Source: Phytoseiulus persimilis (taxonomy: Eukaryota; Arthropoda; Arachnida; Mesostigmata; Phytoseiidae). From it: 64,000 bases of DNA. Where the stretch lies: the NCBI GenBank assembly GCA_037576195.1, contig CM075103.1:5146001-5210000 (forward strand), written 5' to 3'. The translations under genes were made by a program, and so were the position numbers. The stretch's first letter is position 1; every line of letters begins with the position of its first letter. Below the pieces are notes generated by a model. That model was not told where the DNA came from, did no database searches, and saw only the letters and a list, made by a program, of their open reading frames with translations. Of the stretch, positions 38,001 through 52,730 are shown piece after piece.

Positions 38001-38637
38001 ATTTCTTAACGCATGTTGTACATGTTGGATGAGAAGCAATGACAGGCCCTCCTTGTGTTCTGCACCAGGATTGAAATGGGAATATTTGAAACGAGTCATT
38101 GAAGTTTGAGATCATCACCATCAGGCCACCCGAGGAAAAAAGGAGCACGAAATCAGGGCGGTAAAGAGCCGTAAAATGACTCCCCCACAGGAGCGACGGA
38201 GAAACGGCTGGCTCGAGAAAGTGGGTTTCAACGCGCACCCTACGAAACCTTGGTTCCTTCGATCCCATCAACGTGATTTCCCGTTCGCAATCTGTGGTGA
38301 TCGCGGGACGCGACTCGAGGTTCGAGATCGGATCAGGAAGTGATGGTTCATGGCTCCCGACGTCGGTCGATGCTCTTTCCTTCATTTCGATCATCGAGCC
38401 ATTGCCTCCTTTTTGGAATCCATGATGAATACGTCGAGCAGGCGCAAAGGTTGAAGCCTGAATAGATGCCCATCGGTGAATACTCAACAGCCCCTCGAAC
38501 GCATCAGGAAAATAATAGAATCGAGCCTGTAATTACGGGCGCCGGAATCCCCGATCGGACACAGTTTGCTGCATCGTTCCCAGGTACTCTGATATAGCAA
38601 AGTCCTCGGATAAGCTCCCTCGAATCCACGTTCCCAT

Positions 38638-38780
38638 AACTCGCTCTCGTGATAGTTAAGCGATGATTATTGGGCGTCTTATGCTCGTCAACTTCAGTAC
38701 CTTTGGTGCGAACCAGTAAATGTCAATGAACCCTCCATGCGCCAGTGAGGAACGGCCTTGTGGGGTCAATGACTCCTACA
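38638..38780. repeat. Direct repeat pair, copy B
   Basis: Second copy of the repeat at 37861-38000, same orientation, about 780 bp downstream. Shared blocks include TGATAGTTAAGCGA, GCGAACCAGTAAATGTCAAT and TGAGGAACGGCCT. It could be an old tandem duplication or two insertions of one element. Confidence 0.6.
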
Positions 38781-39099
38781 AGTCTTCAAGTTGGATATCT
38801 TACAACGACTGACGGATCCGTTGTCGTGTTGTTGTTTTCGGCCAGGAATCGGACGTAGTGCACGGTATTTCGCAGGGCGGGGTTTTTGAGCCTCGATTAG
38901 GTGAAGTCGCTTGGAAGGTCTAAATCTTTTGTGACTCGAATTCTGGACTGGGGTCGATTGTTCCCTCAAATCCGAGCCACTAAGCACACATTCGGGATAC
39001 GTCAAGGAGCTCGCTCCCACCTCCGTCCTCGGTTCTTTGGGAGTCTCTCCCGGAAGGCATCCCGAAATCGGATCACAGCCAGCCAGGAACCCCTCGAGT

Positions 39100-39519
39100 T
39101 CATTGACCTCCAGCCTGCTCTACTCCAGAATCCAGGGCACCTGCTCCAGAGAGGATCGTGTCACAATCAGATATCTGGCTGATTGTCGTTATCAGTTCGA
39201 TGATGAGTTGGAATTCATTGTTAAAGCCAAAGATCGTCTGGGGGAAAATTTGAGCGGAGACTTGGGGACAGAAGTCGTTGACAGATACGAACAGAAAAGC
39301 CAATTGCGTTTGGCTTTGAACAGCCTTGGCGAGGGAATGAGTGTCATTCGGGCGTCCCTTCGCCCCGATGGCTTGGCGGTACGCCGCTTTCCCAATTCCC
39401 GGCGGAAGAGTTTGCCTGTGAGCAACACAATAAAGCCCGCACTCCGATGTCGGCAGTTTCATTCCCGATAGAGTGGATCCACAAGTGCACCATCGCGATC
39501 TGCTCCCAAAACCCCGCAA
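39100..39519 (-). pseudogene. Possible chemoreceptor-like fragment
   Basis: A minus-strand frame of about 139 codons contains a long hydrophobic run from QLAFLFVSVNDFCPQ through FGFNNEFQLIIELITTI. The preceding (K/R)..Q....L.FL..S.N.F pattern recalls the region before TM6 in arthropod gustatory receptors. No start, splice partner or terminal helix was found. The plus-strand frame over the same bases is also long, so this could be accidental. Confidence 0.2.
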
Positions 39520-40815
39520 CGAGGTGAGTTCTCCTTCGTGCTTCCAGTTACTAGTTTCGGTTGCCCCTCACCGCTCCAGGCACACCTGCTTGGTAACGGT
39601 TCGTGTCAAAGAAAACTCTGGATCCTGACGTAGGTCCGAACTTAGCCCATGAAGGGTAGCCACACGCAGGAACACGTGCTTGTGACGCAAACGGTGACCC
39701 ATGTCGCCTGATTCCGATGCTCCCCGTCAGGTCAAGGAGTCGGATTTCCGGCGAAGCTTTCCCGGTCCATGGTGAAGCTGATCTACTTTCTGCTGTCACA
39801 GAGTGAAACTTCCACTCATTGCGTTTGAGAGCACAAACCAAACTCGAGCTTCACGCCGGAAGTCTTAGCTGCAGCCGGCTTACCTCTAACTAGGACGAAA
39901 GCATCTGGGGTCAATAACCCTTCTGTCAAGTGCCCGTGTTTCGATTTTCGAGCGTAGTGAGCGCGAAAGGGCCTTAGCGATCACGAAAGTTGACACACAG
40001 ACGGTGTCGATTCCATCGAATGGCATACTTTCATTCATTCCCTGGTCTCTCAAGGACCGTAGATCGAGCTCATTGATCTGGTCGGAGATTGAAGTTGTCC
40101 GTTCGTCACCTCTCGAGAATCTGGGAGAAACCTGCGTTCGCAAGCTCTCAAATCATCCTGAGGAGACACCGCGACCCAGCAATCTACTTTTATCGGGTAT
40201 TCATCGACAATGTGTGTTCCTGAGAGAAAACTGTCCGAACGACTACCGACTCAGAATCCGTACAGATGGAGCAAGGCTCTCGAGACGAAGCCGCAATTCA
40301 GCAGCGTGGACGTTCCCGCTGCTGGTCGGTTGACTAGTTTGTCCTTCGATGGTGATATCTCACTTTCCCTCTTGCGCCCTTGATGGTCACAGTCACAGGA
40401 ATCCGCTACCGTCGCTCGACAAATATAGTTTGGATGGTTAGTGGTAAGAAGCTTTCCTTTCTGTCAGTGTCAATTCTCTCGAGTGCTTTCCCCGATAGAT
40501 TCGAAGCTCAGCAATCTCTAGCGAAGTTGTCGCAAAGGGCGACTTAACGCTTTCAATTTCTGCCGAACGCGTGCATGAATCTGACGAATCGTTTTCTACC
40601 CTGAAAAGTATTTGGCGTCGGCGAACCGCTCCGGCTTGCGGCGGGAACTCGTTCCTCTTCGTTTGAGGTTCGGCGGATTACTGCGGTGTCGATGTAGACG
40701 CCCCACCGTCCGAATTCACTGTGCCGTTGACACAATAGGAACTCTGAATCCGTGATGAAGTGGAAGAATTCCAATAACATACCTCACACGAGCGTTGACC
40801 CTTCCTTGTCGACAG
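39520..40815. other. Upstream region of the PEP-synthase-like gene
   Basis: No gene seen. TTGTCGACAG directly before the ATG at 40816 looks like a splice acceptor, so a 5' UTR exon or a short upstream coding exon (for instance a signal or membrane anchor) may lie in this stretch. None was identified. Confidence 0.4.
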
Positions 40816-43800
40816 ATGAAACACAAAGATCTGAAGCGTTTCGCGCAAGCCCAGCTTGACAAGCTGACCCTGGTTTGCCCCGTGTACGATTGGAAAGACT
40901 CCGACGACCTCGTGAAGATCAACGCCATCTACCCTCAGGCTGAATGGGAGCTAGAATCACCTGCTGTCGACCTCAATAAGGTGAGTGCTCGTCCGTTTGC
41001 GACCGAAAACAACGCTCAACGATGAATAACGAGAAGAAACTCAAAAGAACTTCGCATCGGAATTTCAGAGGCAAGATTGGATGCACTTGTACTCTTGCGA
41101 CCCTTCAACAAGAAACTTCGTGGAGGTTTTCTTCGAGCGACTAGAGCAAGGAGTAGCCGTAGTCTGGGTGAAGCTACAAGTTGACGGTCGCCTTCTCCTA
41201 CTCAGGGAGAGTTTGTTCCAGGACAGTAGTGCAGGTAGCTGGGGGAGAGTTCAGAGGGCTATCTTGCGCTAAATGTGTTCTACTAGCGGGGATCCGTCGG
41301 TTCGGAAGACTCATGAATGCTTTCTGTCCTAGGATGCTCATACAACGCGGGCGGCATACGTCTCGAATGTACAGCCCCGATGAGGTTATGGAGACTCGCC
41401 ATCAACGCGATGATGGAGGACACCTCCAGAGAAGCGGGAACGAGGGGAGTCCATGTGCGTTTCGGGAGTAGGCTCTCCGTTCTCGGTCACACGTTCGAGA
41501 TGCCGAAAGAATGCCCGGCATCCTTCATGGCGAGGAAATTCTCGGGCGAGAAAGACATCGCCCGCGCAAGAAGAGAAATCTCGAGGTGCGTGAAGGATGC
41601 GAGTCCCTCTTGAGACACGTTCCATCTCCTCGGACCGCGGACAGGAATCAGACTCTATTCCTGATTCGATTTTCCAACCACGCTCCATTCCTCTGATTTC
41701 TTTTTTTGTTTCTTCCCTGCGAAGGTACTGTGTGGGACCGCAGGCAGTGTTTCAGCCCCACACGCTTTTCGCAGAAGTTGTCCTGGATGGGGAGAGACAA
41801 GAACTGGTTTTGTTCGGCTCAAGATTGAAGTTTTTCGGTGATTCGAAACTGCTCGAAGATGTTAGGCATGATATCTTCTACGCAGACGTAAGTTGAAATT
41901 ATCACACTTAAGTCAAACATCGATATCGCGTCTTCATGGTTGAATCGGTGCTGTGTGCCTCAGGACGCACGACTCACAATCGAACTCTCGATAGAACGGA
42001 ACTGTTGTAGCGGCCTTGGAGGTGCCCGGTAGGAAAACTTACGGCTATTGCTTCGACCCAACTTCCTTCACGCAACCTATCCGAAAAGGGCGTTTGGAGT
42101 TGAACAAGCCGTCAGCGATCACTAGGGGAAGCGAAAAATCTTTGACGATGAAGATTGGTAAGTTCTCTTTGGCGCGGGAGGATTCCACTGAGTCCGGGAA
42201 GTGCGGAATCCCGTCAAGATAGGAATGCACGCTCACACGACGATTCAGAATGGGACTCCCCGCCTCAACAGGTGATAAAATTCAGAAGTTTGTTCTGAAG
42301 CTGAACACTCCCGTTCTGATGAGCACTCTGAACGAAAGCAAAGCTGACTCCTGGATCGTCGAAGAGATTGAGGGCCATCTGTTCAAAAACAAAGACAAAT
42401 TCAAAGTGCAAGGAACTTCCTTCCTCCTGAGAGGAGCATACAGACTACCGGAGTCGAAAGTTTCACTGTGAGTACACGAATCGATTCATTTGGGCGATAA
42501 CTGGGTCGAGCACGCGGACCTGACGTTTCTGGTCGCTCTCACAGCGGTAGTCTGCTGAAGTATCCTGAGAACGCGGGAGACCGCTTGGTGCTCAGTACTT
42601 TTGACGCCGAGAGCAAAAACCCGAAGCTCACGGGCGGGAAGGGATCATCGCTCGCTGTTCTAACAGGCCTAGCTGATCATCTGAAATCGGTGAGTTTTAG
42701 CAAATCTTCTAAAAACATGACGTAGAAGCCTAATTCCTCGTTTCTTTCAAGGAGAATATTCCAATCGCAACATTTCCGTCGAGAGCGACCTTTTTCCAGT
42801 TCACTGTTCCCGCGGCTGTTATCCTCACGGTGAATGCGTATCAAGTGTTCGCGGGGAATCCGCGAATTAAGAACATCATCGATAAATTCATCCTGAAGAG
42901 TCCGAGAGCAGATATGACGAAGCTCAGAGAAGCCTCCGAGGAATGCGTCGCAGCGATCAGTTCTATGACTCTGCCGCCACTGCTCTCTGATGGAGTGAGC
43001 GAATTTCAGAGTTTGTTAAACGTTCCCGAATAGCCATTGGAGATATCTCATTCTCCTCGCCTGATGTGGAACCTTCTGAAAAGCTTTCAGCGAAGCTGTC
43101 CGAGATCTTTGAAAATGGCTGGACCAGGAAAAGGTTCGCCGTGAGATCGTCTGCGGTCGGCGAGGATTCCGAGGAAATGTCTGCCGCGGGCCAGATGACA
43201 ACTTTCCTCGGAATGAAAGGGAAAATACAGATCTCAGCGGCTGTCGTGAGATGCTGGGCGTCTCAATTCGCCTTGACCGGTACGAATAATTATTGGTGTC
43301 CTCGTCTGGTTGCGTCGAAAGAGATCACATGTCGGCAGAATGAAGCTGAATTCTCCTTGCACTTACAGCCATCAACTACAAAAGGCAGTATGGCCAAGAG
43401 TTGAACAGCCCCATGGCGGTCGTTGTCCAAGAGATGGTCAGTGCCGAGAGTGCAGGTGTCATGTTCACTTGCGATCCGGTCACATCCAACCCGTCCCGCA
43501 TCTTCATCACGGCGAATTTCGGTCTGGGCGAGTCTGTGGTCTCAGCCAGTGCTGATCCGGATTCCTATACGTTCGAGAAGACCAGCCGCGACGACATCAA
43601 ACTCATCGCAAAAAGCGTGGGTTCATAACTTGATCGAGTTTAAAATTTGCATCAGCTGCGTGATGGGACCATGTTTTCTGAATGCGATTCTCCTCCAGTG
43701 CGGGAGCAAAAGTCAAATGATCGTTGAATCTGACTGCCCGAACGGGACTGAACAGCGGGTCGTCCCGCCCGACGCGGCTCGAAGTTTCTGCCTGGCGGAC

Positions 43801-46542
43801 GATACCGCCGCTGCGATCGCAAACGTCGGAGTTCGGGTGAGAAGGCGCATTCAATGAGGAGTATCAGCATATTCAAACCGATAACCCAATCAGGGGGGAG
43901 AACGAGAAACCCGAATTTTTCTTTTCGCAGCTGAGCCATATCACGGACTCTCCGCGTGACATAGAATGGGCGATCGAGGACAACAGGATCTACTTACTGC
44001 AGTCTCGTCCTGTCACCTCGTTCCTCCGAGAAAGTGACTACGAAATTCGCCACGATATCAACAGCGCTTTCTTCACCAATCGCGAGATTCTCACCAGGGC
44101 CAACGTCGAGTTAGTTTGAGCTGTGATGCAAGCATTCATTGCGATAGGAACGAGCTCGGAGCTCATCGTTGCGAAGCTTTGATTCTTGGACTAGCCAGCT
44201 TTACGGACTCCTCACGTTTTCGATTTGTAGCGAAGTGATGCCGGGAGCTCTCTCTCCCCTGAGTATTTCCGTGGTCTGCCATCTGTTATTTGGCACTTAC
44301 TGCAGAACGCAGTTCGGGGAAACTGGGCTGTTCAAAGCAGACGGAAGTCAGTACCCAACTTTCCAGAGCTTCTGCGTCGGGAAGAAAAATTTCACAGATA
44401 TTTCGAAGGTGAGCGGGTGCCTGAAAATATAATGATGAACACGTCATGCCTCATCGAGTCGGGAGGATTAATGGAGGTGAGGGGGAGAGGAGGAGAAATG
44501 AGCACCCAAGACGGAATCTTGTTTCCAGAGTGTGTTCTCGACCAACAAGTCCTTCCTCAAAAGTGCTTCCGTGATGATGTTTGGATACGACATCTCTGAC
44601 GATGAGGCGTTCAAGCACGGTATCATGCACGACTCGAGCACGAAGACAAACTTGAAGTCTTGGAAATACATGTATAATGTGGGTCACAGTTTTGAGAAAG
44701 ATCCAAAAAAAAAGAACAATAGGGTAGATGCAATACGTTGATCAGTCCAAGCTCCAGCCCAATACCGCGGAATCGAATTCTATGACCCGTTTCAGGCATC
44801 CCGCGATGTGAAGAAAATTGTGGAAGGTGCTCGTAACTTCGCTGACGAAATGCGTGTGGAGTTGCCCGACGATGGAGATTCGCTATCATTGTTCTCTCAC
44901 ACAATCAAACAAGTTTCAAAGCTGACAAAAAGCTTCCTTCCACTACTTCTGTGTAGCTTGCCGTCAGGGTTCTACAGTATCATGATTCTGAATCTGCTGA
45001 AAAAAAGTCAGGGTGAAGAGGAAAACACCCCCGCAATTATGGTCCTGCTCTCGAACCTGCTCAAATCTGAATACGAAGTTGAAAGCGCCCTCATACCGAA
45101 AGAGTTGACGGTAGGTCGTATAATTTGTGTATATTTGAGTTGGGGCTTCGGTTCTGGAACGATGAGATTTTCAGCATCATAAGATTATTTTTAATTTGAG
45201 AAGGAATTATAAGATTGATAACTCTGCGAACTCATCGAGGGCCGTTCTTGCAGAAACTCTCTGACGCTATTGACGCCGACCCAGAATCACATGGTTTTGC
45301 CAACATGGATGCCAATACTGCGTTGAAGTGGCTCGAAAAGAACGAGGGCCAAGCTGGCAAGCAGTTCCGCGCCCTCCGAGAGAAACACGCGCATCGCTGC
45401 TTCAAGGAATTCGATTTCCACGCGAAAACATGGGACATCGATCCAGTTCCATTGATACGCACTCTGCAGATGAACACTGAGCGGGAAGGGCAGGAATTGA
45501 GGAGCCAGACACCGCTCACCGTGGATCAGTTACCGAAGAGACCGGACTTTTTGCAGAAGAAACTCTTGCGTTTCTTCATTTCTAGAGCCAAGTATCAAAT
45601 TTTCGCCAGAGAGGCCGCGAAATCCGCCATGATGAAATGCTTCCACAAATTCCGTCTCGCGCTTAGGACGATCGGCGAACAACTCTATTCGGAGGGCAGA
45701 ATCATAGATCCTGAGTTGATCTTCTTCCTCACTTGCGACGAGATTCACCGTTTAATTCTTGAGAGGAATCCAATTTTGATGGCAAGGTGATGAGAAGTCC
45801 GACTGTATCTGGAAGCTAACCATGAGTCAGAAACCTCAACAGTCATCTTCGTTCATTGAAGGGCAATCCGACGGCAAAAGATGCACCCTCAACTGGATCA
45901 GGAGCGTTTCCCGGTTCTTTTCTACGGAATGCCGAAGCCGGTGAGATTTTGGCTCTCGGATGCCACTGCATCCGCACTGAATATGCCGAGCCGTGATCAC
46001 AGTTCTAGTCCTCACTGAGCAATTCGTCCGATATTTTTCCCAGCTCGATTCCCGCGCCGTGAATCTCAATCCTGACGCGCAGAGCTTTGAAGGAACTCCT
46101 GTGAGCCAGGGTGTCGTCACTGGGCAAGCACGAGTCGTGAGCGATTTCCTGACGGAAGCTCATTCGATTCGAAAAGGCGACATATTAGTCACTCGTGCCA
46201 CGGACACAGGTATGAACTTGCGGGAGAAATTCCGGGGATTCGTTGGCGGATACAATACTTTCTTCACCAGATCCAAGTTCGAAGTGACCGAACTATTTTC
46301 GTATTCAAGGCTGGACCCCATACTTCCCTCTTCTCGGAGGAGTCGTCACAGAGGTAGGGGGTCTCCTCTCGCATGGAGCCGTCGTCGCCAGAGAATACGG
46401 TTTGCCCGCTGTGGTCGGTATTCCGGGAGCAACAGATATCATAAAGTCGGGCGAAACGGTCATTCTCGACGGAAATAACGGATTGCTGACGAGGATGCGA
46501 GATAACATCAATAATACGATATCTGAAAACTGTTCGCCCTGA
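40816..46542 (+). CDS. PEP synthase / rifampicin phosphotransferase-like enzyme, 19 exons
   Basis: Family enzymes transfer phosphate from ATP via a phosphohistidine swivelling domain. The substrate in arthropods is not known to me. Exons: 40816-40980, 41069-41234, 41333-41585, 41725-41887, 42022-42157, 42272-42467, 42545-42689, 42800 (or 42752)-42994, 43084-43279, 43369-43616, 43699-43836, 43931-44109, 44231-44408, 44529-44678, 44796-45110, 45254-45786, 45862-45940, 46044-46209, 46310-46542. These give 1277 codons plus stop with every phase consistent. The N-terminal ~350 residues form an arthropod-type domain (GIRLECTAPMRLWRL). Next comes the PPDK-type ATP-grasp: GGKGSSLA near 390, RFAVRSSAVGEDSEEMSAAG near 485, and RDIEWAIEDNRIYLLQSRP near 690. 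The C-terminal mobile domain has GGLLSHGAVVAREYG with the phospho-acceptor His near 1222. I see no C-terminal PEP/pyruvate-binding TIM barrel. The start could lie further upstream. Confidence 0.88.
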
Positions 46543-46904
46543 ACAATCACATCGCGGTCGATTGTAAGATACCCTCGAGGCCTCCCTCCGCGGGATCTCT
46601 CCAGATCGCTTCGAGAAGGAACTTGCCATCGTCCTCAAAAAGTGATTCCAGCTGTATACCATGTACCGATGATCTTGACCATACTTCCCGATGAGTGAAA
46701 CATATTCTCGAGACAACCCAACCATATCTTTTAAGAACGATGAGAGGACTCTCGAACCTTTGCACCTAGAACCTCTCTTAATCTAGGGGATGGCTCCGTG
46801 GGCTCAAAGTTTTGCTCAAATCCCTGACCCTGAATATTCAGCCCTAGGCTCCGACTCTATCTACAATGTCCATCAGTTCGTCTTCTATCAACGGATCCAC
46901 TGCG

Positions 46905-46910
46905 AATAAA
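46905..46910 (+). terminator. Poly(A) signal, PEP-synthase-like gene
   Basis: AATAAA 363 bp after the stop codon at 46540-46542, the first canonical hexamer I see downstream. Confidence 0.5.
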
Positions 46911-48191
46911 GTATTGTGACAATGTTCGTCCATCCATCGCCGCGTTTTCACTTTCAATCAAGTTTCGGCTGGCATCGTTCCCTCCCTCTGCGGCCAAACT
47001 CCTTCTTGTCGAATTTCCCGCATCTGGTCGTGTACTGTCCCCCTCTTCTGATGTACTCACCAGCACCTCGTAATACCTCCATTGTCATGGGAGTCACCTT
47101 CGAATCTACTGTGGTTCGACCAAGCTCTCGGAAGCCTCCAAGACGGAGGCCTCGGCGAGTTCTAGATTTTGACTGCGAAAAGTTGGCAGCAGAGGCCACC
47201 TCCAGCTTCGATGGAACTTCTCCCATGAGGTAGTAGGAGTACATGTCCTCGCGCTGACTGTAGCAAGGTGGACAGCCCAGAAGAATTGCTTCTCAAAATG
47301 GTCTCAGAAGTGTCATGAATTATTGAAAGAAGAAATCGCGGTGAATACACGGTCGATTCGATCATACTTTTCGAAGTCCTTGCATGACCTCAACTTCCCT
47401 AAACTCTTGGATCATACCGGAAAGGCTGAATTATATTCCACTTTGATGGATGAAACTATTCCGCAACGATTCAGTCTTATCAAGAGCATCCTCACAGGCT
47501 CGACAAGCAGGTTTATTGCGTCGTGAGAAGCTAGTGACGATGATCGTCATCATCACATCTCTCGGTATCATCCCAAAAGTGCAACGAGAACGAGGAAAGG
47601 CATCCTTATGCCTTATCCGACTCAACTTGCGGCACAACTCGCTACGCTCGGTACCGTGCGGCGGGGCACCGCGGCACACAGTTTGACGTTCCATTCTTCG
47701 TTCCATTTTCTCGGTGTTCCACCCTAGTCTCAGTTAGCGCTCGACATGACAACAAAGGCGCCCTCAGGCTTCCGTTCGGCGTTTCGTCATTATCAGAAGC
47801 CTCGCTTAGGAGCACCCTGTCTGTCGTACGGGAACTTCCTCGACGCACCCACACATATCGTGCTCGAATGGGTCTTCAAATGATCCTCGGAGCTGAAACG
47901 AGCAGGCTCTTGTTGCGACTCAACGTTCCGACCAGATGCACGGAGAGCTTGCGGTAAGTTAGAGCGCACACGATTTTTGCTATCTCAAAAATCAACAAAG
48001 AACACTCATTTCTTGTTTCTGATATATCTCAGGCTTCGAGCTGAGGATGTCATCCTAAATATTGCGAGCTCTCTCCGCATGCTCTCGTGATGGAGAGTTT
48101 CGTAAGTGTCGGATAAATGGGGTAAGAAGAGTCAAGTTACGGATTTCCAGCGAAGGAGAAAGAATCCATGAGCTCGGAATACAGACAGTAT

Positions 48192-48197
48192 ATTTAT
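48192..48197 (-). terminator. Poly(A) signal, glycogen phosphorylase
   Basis: AATAAA on the minus strand about 215 bp beyond the stop codon at 48410. Spacing is normal for a 3' UTR. Confidence 0.55.
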
Positions 48198-48409
48198 TTC
48201 GAGGGCGTTTGACTTGCTCAGGGATTCACTTAAACACCCGGTGGAAGGCTGCACTGGCTCGAGCCTCCTTCTTAAAGACGATTTCACAACGCGCGAGCTG
48301 AGCTTGTGAGCTGATACACGTGGAAGTGGTACATAGCTGGATGAACCGATAGGTACACGGAAGAGATCCGGTATTTTCAGTCGCGGTCCAGAGTGGAAAT
48401 CTACCGAAT

Positions 48410-51705
<3,296 letters not shown>

Positions 51706-51885
51706 GACTTCGGGATGTCGGTCTTGAATTGGGACTCGTAAATTCAGCTCGTTCTCAGTCGTTTCACTCCCAGGCAGCTGTGGACACACGATCCTTCAGG
51801 CGGTCGATTGCTGACTCGGTAAATCAAGTCTGGCACAAGGAAGGACCCCCTCTTTGAAGCACTAGAAGAATCACGAGTTGATTCC

Positions 51886-51920
51886 GAATGACTTTCGCAT
51901 CAGCCAGGCGCCGTTTTATA
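51886..51920 (-). promoter_or_regulatory. TATA box and initiator of glycogen phosphorylase
   Basis: On the minus strand TATAAAA (51920-51914) is followed by an initiator-like TCATTC whose A at 51889 lies 31 bases downstream of the first T of the TATA box. That is the spacing of a focused TATA/Inr promoter. It lies about 185 bp before the start codon, which would leave a short unspliced leader. Confidence 0.55.
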
Positions 51921-52730
51921 TGCAGCTAGTAGATAACGGCTGCGATGATCACTCGGGCTGAGGGAAGAACCTCTCGCAGGAGAGAGACCCAGAAGTCGGC
52001 CGAATACATGGAGTTCTAAGTCCTGTGCGAGGCTCGAGGTTATCTCTTGGAAGAATGCATCGCGTCATGTACTTCGACCAGGGAACAAAGTTCATCGGGG
52101 GAGTTTTGCTCTAGCGGAATCAGCACACCAGAGTAGAACCCCGCAGATAACGGACCCTTTTTCTCTCCAGAAGAACTGAGTCAGGTAACGATCTTGTCAG
52201 ACGGATTAATTATTAGATAACATACCTGGCAGACAACGAGCTTATCAGATCATGATCTCATCAGGTGAAGAACCTTGGAGATTCAGGATAAGGGGCATTG
52301 AAGTTTGAGAAGTCAGGTCAACATTAAGGAGAGCTCTGGGAGTCATTCCGAGATCACTTCGGTGGTGTTCTGGTGATGATTCCGGACCAAACTGCGAATA
52401 GTTCGACCTCAGAGAACTCATAATAGAATTCGGCACGGTGCTGGAGATGATATTACATCGGTCCAGAAATGAATTGGGAAGCCCGCTAAGATGGACGCAG
52501 AACGGGATGGTTCCGGGAATACCTTCCAATCAGACTGGAAGAGACTCGGGGTCGGATTCAGGAAAGCTTAGAGGCTAACTCCGGTAGTGGAGAAACATCG
52601 AGCTCTGAGGAGCTCAGAATTTTTCTGACAGTGATCTCCCCTTCCAACCGCTATGAAAATTCCTCATACAATCGAGAAAAAGCTGGAGGCAACTAAGCAC
52701 AAAGGCATGCACGGAATGACGAGGCCCTTC
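51921..52730. other. Intergenic stretch upstream of glycogen phosphorylase
   Basis: No gene seen. It contains the repeat arm at 52139-52262. Remaining sequence has only short frames. Confidence 0.4.
52139..52262. repeat. GATAACG..CTTATCAG repeat, second locus
   Basis: Imperfect units (AGATAACGGACCC, GGTAACGATCTTGTCAGA, AGATAACATACCTGGCAGA, ACAACGAGCTTATCAGA) match the right arm of the fold-back block at 22600-22680, 29 kb away. Only one arm is evident here. Confidence 0.5.

Larger units (their letters stand above)
46543..48409. other. Convergent 3' region between the PEP-synthase-like gene and glycogen phosphorylase
   Basis: No gene recognised. Plus-strand AATAAA at 46905-46910 fits the PEP-synthase-like transcript; minus-strand AATAAA (TTTATT at 48192-48197) fits glycogen phosphorylase. 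The frames at 46954-47244 (-) and 47323-47526 (+) look moderately protein-like but have no known domain. Confidence 0.45.

Noticed and set aside
40816..46542. Bacterial contamination as the source of the PEP-synthase-like gene
   Set aside because: Eighteen in-phase GT-AG introns and base composition like the neighbouring genes show it is a native nuclear gene.
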